Assembly: GCF_026008495.1 (NCBI RefSeq)
Contig: NZ_BQUN01000004.1
Location: forward strand, 1 to 64,000
Source: Streptomyces sp. A012304
GTDB lineage: Bacteria; Actinomycetota; Actinomycetes; Streptomycetales; Streptomycetaceae
DNA: 64,000 bases
Direction of reading: 5' to 3'
The notes below the pieces were generated by a model. That model saw nothing but the letters and a program-made list of their open reading frames with translations, was not told the DNA's origin and searched no databases. The translations under genes and the position numbers were made by a program. This document shows positions 41,252 to 49,362 of the stretch, piece after piece (position 1 is the first letter of the stretch; every line of letters starts with the position of its first letter).

Positions 41252-42676
41252 TCAGGCGGGCAGCCGGAAGTCGACGACGTGGAGCGCCGAGGGGGTCGTC
41301 CCGGTCGACTTCTCCTGGTACATGACGGACAGGACGTTGTCCTGCGCGACACGTGTCTCGTCGATGACGACCTCGCCGAAGGCGTTGAGGCCGCTGCCGT
41401 CGAAGAGCAGCTTCCAGTCGGTGTGGCCGGAGGCCTTCGACGCGCCGGCGATCCGGCCGAAGGGGAAGATCGCGTAGGCGTTGTCGTACTTGTCCAGGAT
41501 CAGCTTGGTGCGCTGGCTGGAGCTCAGCGGGACGGGGATCTCCGTCTTCTGCCAGGCGCCCGAGGCGTTCTTGCGGACGTGGAAGGCGCGCCCGTTGGCG
41601 GTGCGGTCGGCGACGTAGCTCGTCGTGCACTGGCCGAAGCGGCCGGGGACATAGCTGATGATGGCGTGCGGGAGGCCGGTGGAGTCGGTGAACTGGCTCT
41701 CCTGGTTCATCAGGGAGTGGTCCGGGTTGAGCGGGTCCACCACCAGGCCGGCGTCGGTCACGGAGACCCGGTCGGAGCCGCCGGTGGTGCCGACGACGGT
41801 GCCGGCGTTGTTGCGCCAGGTGCGGCCGCGGTCGTCGGAGTAGACGTAGCCGGTGTCGTGGTTGGTGATGCCGCCGCCGGAGCACATCACGGCGCCGTTC
41901 TGCTCGCGCCAGGTGAAGAAGGAGTGCAGCCGGCCGTTCCTGTCGTAGTCGATGCCGTGCAGGTACATGTTGCGGGCCGTGCTGGAGCCGTGCTCGCTGC
42001 TGTAGGTGCCGGTGGAGCTGGTCCACTCGCCGAGGTTGGTCCAGGAGGTGCCGTTGTACTCGGCGAGGGCGTTGCGGCCGTTGCCGGAGATGCCGACCCG
42101 GTAGCTGAGCTGGAGCTTGCCGTCGGGCGTCGAGATGAACTGCGGGTAGGTGAACTGCGAGGTGAGGGCGAGTCCGTCGAGCGTCGACTGGGGTGCGCCG
42201 AAGCGGCTCGTGGTCCAGCTCAGGCCGGCCGGGTCGTCCATGAGCCCGGCGACCGACTTGACGTAGGTGAAGCCGTCGCTGTGGGAGTCCATGTTGAGGT
42301 GGAGACGGCCGTCGATCTTGGAGACGCCCATGGAGATGACGTTGTGGGAGTCGTTGTACCGCAGGGTGTGGCCGACCTTGACGGTGGACCAGGTGGTGCC
42401 GCCGAGGACGCGGCGGCCGACGACGGCGTTGCGGTCGGCGGTGTACCAGACGGCGTACTGGTAGCCCTTGTAGGTCAGCAGGCCGTTCTTCTGGAACGAG
42501 TTGTTGTTGACCAGGCCGTCGTAGGAGACGAAGAAGATCGCCTGGCTGTCGAGCGTCGTGGTGCCGGTCCGGGTGACGGACGGGCCGGGGTCGGCGGCGC
42601 GGGCGGTGCCGGACGCGAGGGCGGGGGAAACCAGGGCACTGGTGAGGGCGGCGCCCAGCAGGGTACGTCGTTTCAT
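41252..42676 (-). CDS. Secreted BNR-4-type beta-propeller protein, candidate rhamnose-glucuronate lyase
   Basis: A 474-residue protein with a signal peptide containing KRR near the start (Tat-like, MKRRTLLGAALTSALVSPAL, then AxA near residue 28). The mature part has repeated beta-propeller features: FVSYDGLVNNNSFQKNGLLTYKG, NDSHNVISMGVSKIDGRLHLN, the Asp-box-like YSDDRGRTWRNN and a terminal VIDETRVAQDNVLSVMYQE strand. BNR-4 proteins of this kind include the L-rhamnose-alpha-1,4-D-glucuronate lyases (PL42) that trim arabinogalactan. Its place inside the rhamnose import operon supports a role in releasing rhamnose outside the cell. Activity is inferred, not shown. Confidence 0.75.
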   Translation of the reverse strand: MKRRTLLGAALTSALVSPALASGTARAADPGPSVTRTGTTTLDSQAIFFVSYDGLVNNNSFQKNGLLTYKGYQYAVWYTADRNAVVGRRVLGGTTWSTVKVGHTLRYNDSHNVISMGVSKIDGRLHLNMDSHSDGFTYVKSVAGLMDDPAGLSWTTSRFGAPQSTLDGLALTSQFTYPQFISTPDGKLQLSYRVGISGNGRNALAEYNGTSWTNLGEWTSSTGTYSSEHGSSTARNMYLHGIDYDRNGRLHSFFTWREQNGAVMCSGGGITNHDTGYVYSDDRGRTWRNNAGTVVGTTGGSDRVSVTDAGLVVDPLNPDHSLMNQESQFTDSTGLPHAIISYVPGRFGQCTTSYVADRTANGRAFHVRKNASGAWQKTEIPVPLSSSQRTKLILDKYDNAYAIFPFGRIAGASKASGHTDWKLLFDGSGLNAFGEVVIDETRVAQDNVLSVMYQEKSTGTTPSALHVVDFRLPA

Positions 42677-42748
42677 CTCGGGGGACTCCGTTGTCGGAAC
42701 GAGGTGAGGGAGGGGGACGGGCGTGGGGGTGGGGGTGACGCATGGGGG

Positions 42749-43069
42749 TCAGGCGAGGTGGAACACCTCGGTGAGGGGTTTCATGGCCTCGTCGGGCCGG
42801 GCGCCGTCCAGCGACTCGAAGAACGGCGCCATCTCCGCCTGCCAGCGGGCGTTGACCTCGGTGGCTTCCATGCCGGCCTGGGCGGCGGCGAAGTCCTCCG
42901 TCTCCAGGTAGCCGACGAGCAGGCCGTCCTCGCGCAGGAAGAGCGAGTAGTTGTGCCAGCCGGTGGCCGAGAGCGCCTCCAGCATCTCCGGCCAGACGGC
43001 GGCGTGCCGCTCGCGGTACTCGTCGAGGCGGTCGGCCCGGACCTTCAGCAGGAAGCACACGCGCTGCAT
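42749..43069 (-). CDS. rhaM: L-rhamnose mutarotase
   Basis: A 106-residue protein with GGAGGGG before the ATG. The RhaM/RhaU family pattern is plain: MQRVCFLLKVRADRLDEYRERHAAVWPEML at the start, GWHNYSLFLREDGLLVGYLE in the middle and RWQAEMAPFF near the end. The His in YRERHAAVWPEM and the Tyr residues line the active site in known structures. It interconverts alpha- and beta-L-rhamnose, so that imported sugar reaches the anomer used by the isomerase. It lies 17 bp after the binding-protein gene. Confidence 0.92.
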   Translation of the reverse strand: MQRVCFLLKVRADRLDEYRERHAAVWPEMLEALSATGWHNYSLFLREDGLLVGYLETEDFAAAQAGMEATEVNARWQAEMAPFFESLDGARPDEAMKPLTEVFHLA

Positions 43070-43086
43070 CAACACCCCTCCAGGGA

Positions 43087-44169
43087 TCAGAAGTTGAACT
43101 GGTCGATGTTCTTGGCGTCGAACACGGTCGGCTTGCCGAGGCTGATCACGCCGTCCTTGCCGATGGTGTAGGTGGTGCCGCCCGCCTTGAAGGTCTCGCC
43201 CTCCTTGCCGGTGATCTGGCCGGAGACCAGGGCGACGGCGGTCTGCGCGGCCAGGGCGCCGAGCTTCGCCGGGTCCCACAGCTCGAAGGCGTCGACGGTG
43301 CCGTTCTTGACGTACTTGCGCATGTCGTTGGGGGTGCCGAGGCCGGTCAGCTTGACCTTGCCCTTGTACTTCGAGCCGGACAGGTACTGGGCGGCGGCCT
43401 TGATGCCGACGGTGGTCGGGGAGATGATCCCCTTCAGGTTCGGGTACTCCTGGAGCAGGCCCTGGGTCTGCTGGAAGGACTGCTGGGCGTCGTCGTTGCC
43501 GTACGCGACCTTGACGAGCTTGATGTCCTTGTACTTGGGGTCCTTCAGCTCGTCCTTCATGAAGTCGATCCAGATGTTCTGGTTCGTCGCGGTCTGCGCG
43601 GCGGACAGGATCGCGATCTCGCCCTTGTAGCCGATCTGCTCGGCGAGCAGCTGCACCTCGGTGCGGCCGAGGTCCTCGGCGGAGGCCTGCGAGACGAAGG
43701 CGTTGCGGCACTCCGGGTTGGTGTCGGAGTCGTAGGTGACGACCTTGATGTCGTTGCTCATGGCCTGCTTGAGCGCGGTGCACAGGGCGCCCGGGTCCTG
43801 CGCGGAGACGGCCATCGCGTCGACCTGCTGCTGGGTGAGGGTGTTGACGTAGCTCACCTGGCCGGAGGTGTCGGTGGCGCTGGAGGGGCCGACCTCCTTG
43901 TAGCTGGAGCCCAGCTCCTTCAGGGCCGCCTCGCCGCCCTTGTCGGCGGTGGTGAAGTAGGGGTTGTTGACCTGCTTGGGCAGGAAGCCGACGGTCAGGC
44001 CCTTCTTGGTGGCCGCGTTGGGGTCGGCCTTGCCGCCGGAGGCGGCCGCGCCGGTGCTCTCGTTCTTCACGTCCTCCTTGGTGGTGCCGCCGCAGGCGGT
44101 GGCGGCGAGGGCGAGGGAGGTGACGGCGGCGAGGGCCGCGCAGGCACGACGGAGGGATGACTTGCGCAT
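43087..44169 (-). CDS. rhaS: L-rhamnose ABC transporter, substrate-binding lipoprotein
   Basis: A 360-residue lipoprotein: signal peptide with lipobox A-A-T-A-C, then a periplasmic-binding-protein type I domain of the RbsB/XylF kind (KGLTVGFLPKQVNNPYFT, VGPSSATDTSGQVSYVN, VVTYDSDTNPECRNAFV, IISPTTVGIKAAAQYL). The set is the RhaS type of CUT2 sugar importers. It would be anchored to the outer face of the membrane and deliver L-rhamnose to the permeases. AAAGGACC precedes the ATG. Confidence 0.92.
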   Translation of the reverse strand: MRKSSLRRACAALAAVTSLALAATACGGTTKEDVKNESTGAAASGGKADPNAATKKGLTVGFLPKQVNNPYFTTADKGGEAALKELGSSYKEVGPSSATDTSGQVSYVNTLTQQQVDAMAVSAQDPGALCTALKQAMSNDIKVVTYDSDTNPECRNAFVSQASAEDLGRTEVQLLAEQIGYKGEIAILSAAQTATNQNIWIDFMKDELKDPKYKDIKLVKVAYGNDDAQQSFQQTQGLLQEYPNLKGIISPTTVGIKAAAQYLSGSKYKGKVKLTGLGTPNDMRKYVKNGTVDAFELWDPAKLGALAAQTAVALVSGQITGKEGETFKAGGTTYTIGKDGVISLGKPTVFDAKNIDQFNF

Positions 44170-44200
44170 GGCGGGTCCTTTATGAGGGGTGAGCGGGGTT

Positions 44201-45202
44201 TCAGGCCGTCGGGGTCGAGGCGGCGGCTCTACGGCCCGCCCTCGCGACGGAGATCTGGCGTGCGACCCGGGGGCCGAGCACGGAGACGACGAGCAGGACG
44301 CCGGTGACGACGATCTGCGACTGGGCGGAGACGTCCTGGAGGCTCATCACGTTCTGCAGCGCTCCGAGGAGGAAGACTCCCGCGATCGCGCCGCCGAGCG
44401 TGCCCTTGCCGCCGTCGAAGTCGATGCCGCCGAGCAGCACCGCGGCGATGACGGAGAGTTCGAGCCCGGTGGCGTTGTCGTAGCGGGCGCTGGCGTAGTG
44501 CAGCGCCCAGAAGACGCCGGTGAGGGAGGCCATCAGGCCGGTCAGGACGAACAGCAGCAGCTTCTGCCGCTTGACGCGGATGCCGGCGAAGCGGGCGGCC
44601 TCCTCGCTGGCGCCGATCGCGAACAGCGACCGGCCGAACGGGGTGGCGTGCAGGGCGACCACGGCGATCGCGAGCAGGACCACGAAGGGCAGGAAGGCCT
44701 GCGGGACGAAGCTGTCGCCGATGCGGCCGGCCGCGAAGTCCAGGTACTGGCTGGGGAAGTCGGTCACCGCGTCGGAGCCGAGCACGATCTGCGCGATGCC
44801 CCGGTAGGCGGCGAGGGTGCCGATGGTGACGGCGAGGGACGGCAGTCCGAGCCGGGTCACCAGCAGGCCGTTGATCAGACCGCACACGACGCCCAGCAGC
44901 AGGCAGATCGGGATGATCGCCTCGATGGTCAGGCCCTGGTTCCACAGGGCGCCCATCACGGCGCCGGAGAGGCCGGCCGTGGAGGCGACCGACAGGTCGA
45001 TCTCCCCGGAGACCACCAGCAGGGTCATCGGCAGCGCGATCAGCGCGATCGGCAGGGTGTTGCCGATCAGGAAGGACAGGTTCAGCGCGTTGCCGAAGCC
45101 GTCGACGAAGGTGAAGGAGAACAGCAGCAGGACGATCAGGAGGGCGCCGACGACCGTGTCCCAGCGGACCGCGCGGCTCGCGAAGGATCCGGACTCAGGC
45201 AT
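44201..45202 (-). CDS. rhaQ: L-rhamnose ABC transporter, permease
   Basis: A 333-residue CUT2-family permease with about ten membrane helices. The cytoplasmic coupling motif is seen around FAIGASEEAARFAGIRVKRQKLL. SGEIDLSVASTAGLSGAVMGAL is the conserved early helix of RbsC-type permeases. Its start overlaps the stop of the preceding permease gene by 8 bp, so the two are coupled. It forms one half of the membrane channel. Confidence 0.92.
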   Translation of the reverse strand: MPESGSFASRAVRWDTVVGALLIVLLLFSFTFVDGFGNALNLSFLIGNTLPIALIALPMTLLVVSGEIDLSVASTAGLSGAVMGALWNQGLTIEAIIPICLLLGVVCGLINGLLVTRLGLPSLAVTIGTLAAYRGIAQIVLGSDAVTDFPSQYLDFAAGRIGDSFVPQAFLPFVVLLAIAVVALHATPFGRSLFAIGASEEAARFAGIRVKRQKLLLFVLTGLMASLTGVFWALHYASARYDNATGLELSVIAAVLLGGIDFDGGKGTLGGAIAGVFLLGALQNVMSLQDVSAQSQIVVTGVLLVVSVLGPRVARQISVARAGRRAAASTPTA

Positions 45203-46235
45203 GGCGGGCGTTCCTCTTCTTCAGGGCCGACGCCACCCGCAGCGCGACCACGCGGTCCACGGCGATGGCGAGGAGGAGCAGGATGCCGTTGATGGCGAGC
45301 ACCCAGACGGAGCTGACACCGAGGGCGGGCAGCACACTGTTGATGGAGGTCAGCAGGAGCGCGCCGAGGGCCGCGCCGTAGACGCTGCCGGAGCCGCCGG
45401 TGAAGACCACACCGCCGACGACGACCGCGCTGACGACGGTGAGTTCGTAGCCGTTGCCGGTGCCGGAGTCGACGTTGCCGAAGCGGGCCAGGTACATCGC
45501 CCCGGCCAGGCCCGCGAGGGCGCCGCAGAAGGTGTAGGCGACCAGGATCCGCTTGCGGACGGGGATGCCGGCGAGGCGGGAGGCCTCCGGGTTGGAGCCG
45601 AGCGCGTACAGCTCGCGGCCGCTGCCGAAGTGCTTGAGGTAGTAGGCGGTGGCGATCAGCACGGCGAGGGCGATCAGCGCGAGATACGGCACGGCGGAGA
45701 TGCCGTCGGAGCCGAAGTCGACGAAGCCGCCGGGCAGGTCGGCCGCGGTGATCTGCCGGGAGCCGACCCAGATGGAGTCGACGCCGCGGACGATGTACAT
45801 CGTGCCGAGGGTGACGACGAGGGCCGGCACCTGGCCGAGGCTCACCAGCAGGCCGTTGAGCAGGCCGACGCCGATACCGAGCAGCACCGCCAGGGCGATC
45901 GCGACGACCGGGTCGCCGCCGTCCTGGAGGTGGACGCCGGCGGCGAAGGCGGTGATGCCGAGGGTGGAGCCGACGGACAGGTCGACGTTCCTCGTGATCA
46001 CCACCAGGGACTGGCCGGTGGCGACCAGGACCAGGATGGTCGCGTTCAGCAGCAGGTCCTTGATGCCCTGCTCGGAGAGGAACTCGCTGTTGCCGGCCTG
46101 GGTGACGGCGATCATCACCAGGAACACGATCAGGATGGCGAGTTCGCGCATCTTGAAGACGCGGTCGACCAGCCGGGTGCCGCTGGACCGGGGAACCTCG
46201 GCGGCGGGGGCTTGGTTGGGGGTGGTCACCGTCAT
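45195..46235 (-). CDS. rhaP: L-rhamnose ABC transporter, permease
   Basis: A 346-residue CUT2-family permease. [23 protein letters not shown] and [19 protein letters not shown] are the family hallmarks for the early helix and the cytoplasmic coupling loop. The ATG at 46235 overlaps the stop of the ATPase gene by 4 bp (ATGA). With RhaQ it forms the heterodimeric channel. Confidence 0.92.
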   Translation of the reverse strand: MTVTTPNQAPAAEVPRSSGTRLVDRVFKMRELAILIVFLVMIAVTQAGNSEFLSEQGIKDLLLNATILVLVATGQSLVVITRNVDLSVGSTLGITAFAAGVHLQDGGDPVVAIALAVLLGIGVGLLNGLLVSLGQVPALVVTLGTMYIVRGVDSIWVGSRQITAADLPGGFVDFGSDGISAVPYLALIALAVLIATAYYLKHFGSGRELYALGSNPEASRLAGIPVRKRILVAYTFCGALAGLAGAMYLARFGNVDSGTGNGYELTVVSAVVVGGVVFTGGSGSVYGAALGALLLTSINSVLPALGVSSVWVLAINGILLLLAIAVDRVVALRVASALKKRNARHA

Positions 46236-47749
46236 GCGGCGGCCCTCCCGGTGGCGGCGGCCATCACGGTTTCCTCGGTGGCGTCGGAGCGGGGGATCTC
46301 GGCGGTGAGCCGGCCCTCGTGCATCACCAGCACGCGGTCGGCCATGCCGAGGACCTCGGGCAGGTCGGAGGAGATCATCAGGACGGCGACCCCGTCGGCG
46401 GCCAGCCGGCTCAGCAGGCGGTGCACCTCGGCCTTGGTGCCGACGTCGATGCCCCGGGTGGGCTCGTCGACGATGAGCACCTTGGGGGCGGTGGCCAGCC
46501 ATTTGGCGAGGACGACCTTCTGCTGGTTGCCGCCGGACAGGGTGTTGACGGTGTCGGCGATCCGGGCGTACTTCACCTGGAGCTTGACCGCCCAGTCGAG
46601 GGAGCGGCTGCGCTCGGCGTCCCGGTCCATCAGGCCGGCCTTGACGGTGGTCCGCAGGCCGGTGAGGCCGATGTTGCGCTCGATGGACATGTCCATCACC
46701 AGGCCCTGGGCGCGCCGGTCCTCGGGGACCAGGGCCAGCCCGGCGGCCATCGCGGTGGAGGGGGCGCCGTTGGTGAGCTTGCGCCCGTCGATCTCCACCT
46801 CGCCCGCGTCCCAGCGGTCGATGCCGAAGATCGCCCGGGCGACCTCCGTGCGCCCGGCGCCGACCAGTCCGGCCAGTCCGACGATCTCGCCGCGCCGGAC
46901 CTCGAAGGAGACGTCGGTGAAGACGCCCTCCCGGGTCAGCCGGCGGACGCTGAGGGCGACCTCGCCCGGGGTGACGTCCTGCTTGGGGTAGAGCTCGTCG
47001 AGGTCGCGGCCGACCATGCGGCGGACCAGGTCGTCCTCGGTCATGCCGGCCAGCGGTTCGCTGGCGATCCAGGCGCCGTCGCGCAGGGTGGTCACCCGCT
47101 GGCAGATCTCGAAGATCTCCTCCAGCCGGTGCGAGATGAACAGGACGGCCGCGCCCTGTTCGCGCAGGGTGCGCACGACACCGAAGAGGCGGGCGACCTC
47201 GCTGCCGGTGAGGGCGGCGGTCGGCTCGTCCATGATGAGCACGCGGGCGTCGAAGGAGAGGGCCTTGGCGATCTCGACGATCTGCTGGTCGGCGATGGAC
47301 AGGCCGCGTGCCGGGCGGTCGGGGTCGAGGTCGACGCCGAGGCGCTGCATCAGGGCGGCGGTCGCCCGGTGGGTGGCCTTGTGGTCGATGCGGCCGAGGG
47401 CGCGGCGCGGCTGGCGGCCCATGAAGATGTTCTCGGCGATCGACAGGTCCGGGAAGAGCGTGGGCTCCTGGTAGATGACGGCGATGCCGGCGTCGCGTGC
47501 GTCACCGGGGCCGTGGAAGACGACGGGCTCACCGTCGAGCAGCACCTGGCCGGCGTCCGGTCGGTGCACCCCGGCGAGCGTCTTGATGAGGGTCGACTTG
47601 CCCGCGCCGTTCTCACCGGCGAGGGCGTGCACCTCGCCGGGGAACAGCTCCAGGGAGACGCCCCGCAGGGCGCGTACGGCGCCGAACGACTTGGCGACGT
47701 CCGTGAGCGCCAGCACCGGGGCCGGTCCCGTGTCGGACGGGTGGGTCAT
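46232..47749 (-). CDS. rhaT: L-rhamnose ABC transporter, tandem ATPase
   Basis: A 505-residue protein with two ATP-binding cassettes, as in RbsA/XylG-type sugar importers. The N-terminal cassette has Walker [25 protein letters not shown] and Walker [13 protein letters not shown]. The C-terminal cassette has the degenerate [14 protein letters not shown], the signature [15 protein letters not shown] and [16 protein letters not shown] start at the ATG at 47749, which has GGAGCC upstream; a longer frame starts at 47797. It is the first gene of the minus-strand operon, under the promoter and LacI site at 47805-47860. Confidence 0.93.
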   Translation of the reverse strand: MTHPSDTGPAPVLALTDVAKSFGAVRALRGVSLELFPGEVHALAGENGAGKSTLIKTLAGVHRPDAGQVLLDGEPVVFHGPGDARDAGIAVIYQEPTLFPDLSIAENIFMGRQPRRALGRIDHKATHRATAALMQRLGVDLDPDRPARGLSIADQQIVEIAKALSFDARVLIMDEPTAALTGSEVARLFGVVRTLREQGAAVLFISHRLEEIFEICQRVTTLRDGAWIASEPLAGMTEDDLVRRMVGRDLDELYPKQDVTPGEVALSVRRLTREGVFTDVSFEVRRGEIVGLAGLVGAGRTEVARAIFGIDRWDAGEVEIDGRKLTNGAPSTAMAAGLALVPEDRRAQGLVMDMSIERNIGLTGLRTTVKAGLMDRDAERSRSLDWAVKLQVKYARIADTVNTLSGGNQQKVVLAKWLATAPKVLIVDEPTRGIDVGTKAEVHRLLSRLAADGVAVLMISSDLPEVLGMADRVLVMHEGRLTAEIPRSDATEETVMAAATGRAAA

Positions 47750-47804
47750 GGGTGGCTCCTCGACGACGTCTGCGAACTTCCCATCGGGGGCCGTCACGAC
47801 GTCG

Positions 47805-47860
47805 TGAAAGGTTTCAACTGGATGGCCGGGACGTTAGGCATGGCGGCCATGTCACGTCAA
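47805..47860 (-). promoter_or_regulatory. Promoter and LacI-type operator for the rhamnose importer operon
   Basis: On the minus strand TTGACG (47860-47855) and TAACGT (47836-47831) are separated by 18 bp and form a good -35/-10 pair. TGAAAGGTTTCA (47816-47805), a 5-2-5 palindrome of LacI-operator type, begins about 8 bp downstream of the expected start of transcription. A repressor bound here would block rhaT transcription. Confidence 0.65.
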
Positions 47861-47870
47861 TGGCTACAGC

Positions 47871-47885
47871 TCGAAAAGTTTTCGA
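47871..47885. promoter_or_regulatory. Palindrome between the two rhamnose promoters
   Basis: TCGAAAA-G-TTTTCGA is a perfect 7-1-7 palindrome in the middle of the divergent region, upstream of both promoters. It could be a further repressor site allowing looping, or an activator site. It differs from the two TGAAA/TTTCA operators. Confidence 0.55.
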
Positions 47886-47934
47886 TAATCGAAGGTCACG
47901 CGTCGGTCACGGAGAACGGTCCAGGACAGGGGGC

Positions 47935-47982
47935 TTGACACTCCCCCGGCGGGCTCATAGCTTCCCGTTCTGAATCGTTTCA
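47935..47982 (+). promoter_or_regulatory. Promoter and LacI-type operator for the rhamnose catabolic operon
   Basis: TTGACA (47935-47940), a 17-bp spacer and TAGCTT (47958-47963) form a consensus-like promoter. TGAATCGTTTCA (47971-47982), matching the LacI consensus TGAAACGTTTCA except for one position in one half, lies at the expected transcription start. This mirrors the arrangement on the other strand. Confidence 0.7.
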
Positions 47983-47986
47983 TCGA

Positions 47987-48003
47987 GAGCTCCTCAGGAG
48001 CTC
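47987..48003. repeat. 17-bp palindrome in the rhaI leader
   Basis: GAGCTCCT-C-AGGAGCTC is a perfect inverted repeat in the transcribed leader of rhaI. It would form an 8-bp hairpin with a one-base centre on DNA, but RNA folding needs a larger loop and so a shorter stem. It contains an AGGAG sequence that is not at a start codon. Confidence 0.6.
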
Positions 48004-48063
48004 GCCCACAGCTCGTTTGAAGCTCGTCCGGAAGCCTCCGGACCGATGTCACAGGAGCCCGAA

Positions 48064-49224
48064 GTGACCGACCTCGCCGCGGTGAAAGCCGCGCTGAAGA
48101 CACAGGCCGTCGAGACGCCGTCGTGGGCGTACGGGAACTCGGGGACCCGCTTCAAGGTGTTCGCCCAGCAGGGCGTACCGCGCACGCCGCAGGAGAAGCT
48201 GGACGACGCGGCCCAGGTGCACGCCTTCACGGGCGTGGCCCCGACCGTCGCCCTGCACATCCCGTGGGACAAGGTGGAGGACTACTCCGCACTTGCGAAA
48301 CACGCCGAGGACCGGGGTGTGCGCCTGGGAGCCATCAACTCCAACACCTTCCAGGACGACGACTACAAGCTGGGCAGCGTCTGCCACCCCGACGCGGCGA
48401 TCCGCCGCAAGGCCGTCGACCATCTGCTGGAGTGCGTCGACATCATGGACGCCACCGGCTCGACGGACCTGAAGCTGTGGTTCGCCGACGGGACGAACTA
48501 TCCCGGCCAGGACGACATCCGCGCCCGGCAGGACCGGCTGGCCGAGGGGCTGGCCGAGGTGTACGAGCGGCTCGGCGAGGGCCAGCGGATGCTGCTGGAG
48601 TACAAGTTCTTCGAGCCGGCCTTCTACACGACGGACGTCCCGGACTGGGGCACCGCCTACGCGCACTGCCTCAAGCTCGGGCCGAAGGCGCAGGTCGTGG
48701 TGGACACCGGGCACCACGCGCCCGGCACCAACATCGAGTTCATCGTCGCCACGCTGCTGCGGGAACAGAAGCTCGGCGGGTTCGACTTCAACTCGCGCTT
48801 CTACGCCGACGACGACCTGATGGTGGGCGCCGCCGACCCCTTCCAGCTGTTCCGGATCATGTACGAGGTGGTGCGCGGGGGCGGTTTCACCCCCGACGTC
48901 GCGTTCATGCTCGACCAGTGCCACAACATCGAGGCGAAGATCCCGGCGATCATCCGGTCCGTGATGAACGTGCAGGAGGCCACGGCCAAGGCGCTGCTGG
49001 TCGACCGGTCGGCACTGGCCGCCGCGCAGGCGTCCGGGGACGTGCTGGAGGCGAACGCGGTGCTGATGGACGCGTACAACACGGACGTGCGTCCGTTGCT
49101 GCGCGAGGTGCGCGAGGAGATGGGGCTGGGTCCCGACCCGATCGCGGCGTACCGGGCGTCCGGGTGGGCCGAGAAGATCGTCGCCGAACGGGTCGGTGGC
49201 GAGCAGGCCGGCTGGGGGGCGTGA
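48064..49224 (+). CDS. rhaI: L-rhamnose isomerase
   Basis: A 386-residue TIM-barrel protein of the Pseudomonas-type L-rhamnose isomerases. I prefer the GTG at 48064 because AGGAG lies 6 nt upstream; an in-frame ATG at 48046 lacks such a site. Family landmarks are [76 protein letters not shown] and [16 protein letters not shown], the last three holding metal and substrate ligands. It converts L-rhamnose to L-rhamnulose in the cytoplasm. It heads the plus-strand catabolic operon. Confidence 0.93.
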   Translation: MTDLAAVKAALKTQAVETPSWAYGNSGTRFKVFAQQGVPRTPQEKLDDAAQVHAFTGVAPTVALHIPWDKVEDYSALAKHAEDRGVRLGAINSNTFQDDDYKLGSVCHPDAAIRRKAVDHLLECVDIMDATGSTDLKLWFADGTNYPGQDDIRARQDRLAEGLAEVYERLGEGQRMLLEYKFFEPAFYTTDVPDWGTAYAHCLKLGPKAQVVVDTGHHAPGTNIEFIVATLLREQKLGGFDFNSRFYADDDLMVGAADPFQLFRIMYEVVRGGGFTPDVAFMLDQCHNIEAKIPAIIRSVMNVQEATAKALLVDRSALAAAQASGDVLEANAVLMDAYNTDVRPLLREVREEMGLGPDPIAAYRASGWAEKIVAERVGGEQAGWGA

Positions 49225-49235
49225 GCGTCCGCCGG

Positions 49236-49322
49236 GTTCTGTTCGTCGCGGACCGCGGGCCGTTCGTGGCTGGTCGCGCCCACGCGGCGGAGCCGCTCAT
49301 CGAAACAGCCCCGCGCCCCACA
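49236..49322. repeat. Copy of a dispersed Streptomyces intergenic repeat
   Basis: The segment with TGGCTGGTCGCGCCCACG, CGGCGGAGCCGC and ACAGCCCCGCGCCCC closely resembles a repeat that I know from the intergenic DNA of many Streptomyces genomes. It sits between rhaI and rhaEW. I recognise it from memory, not from a search. Confidence 0.55.
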
Positions 49323-49362
49323 GCACGCACTCACGCTCTCTCATAAGTAAGGACTGACCTTC

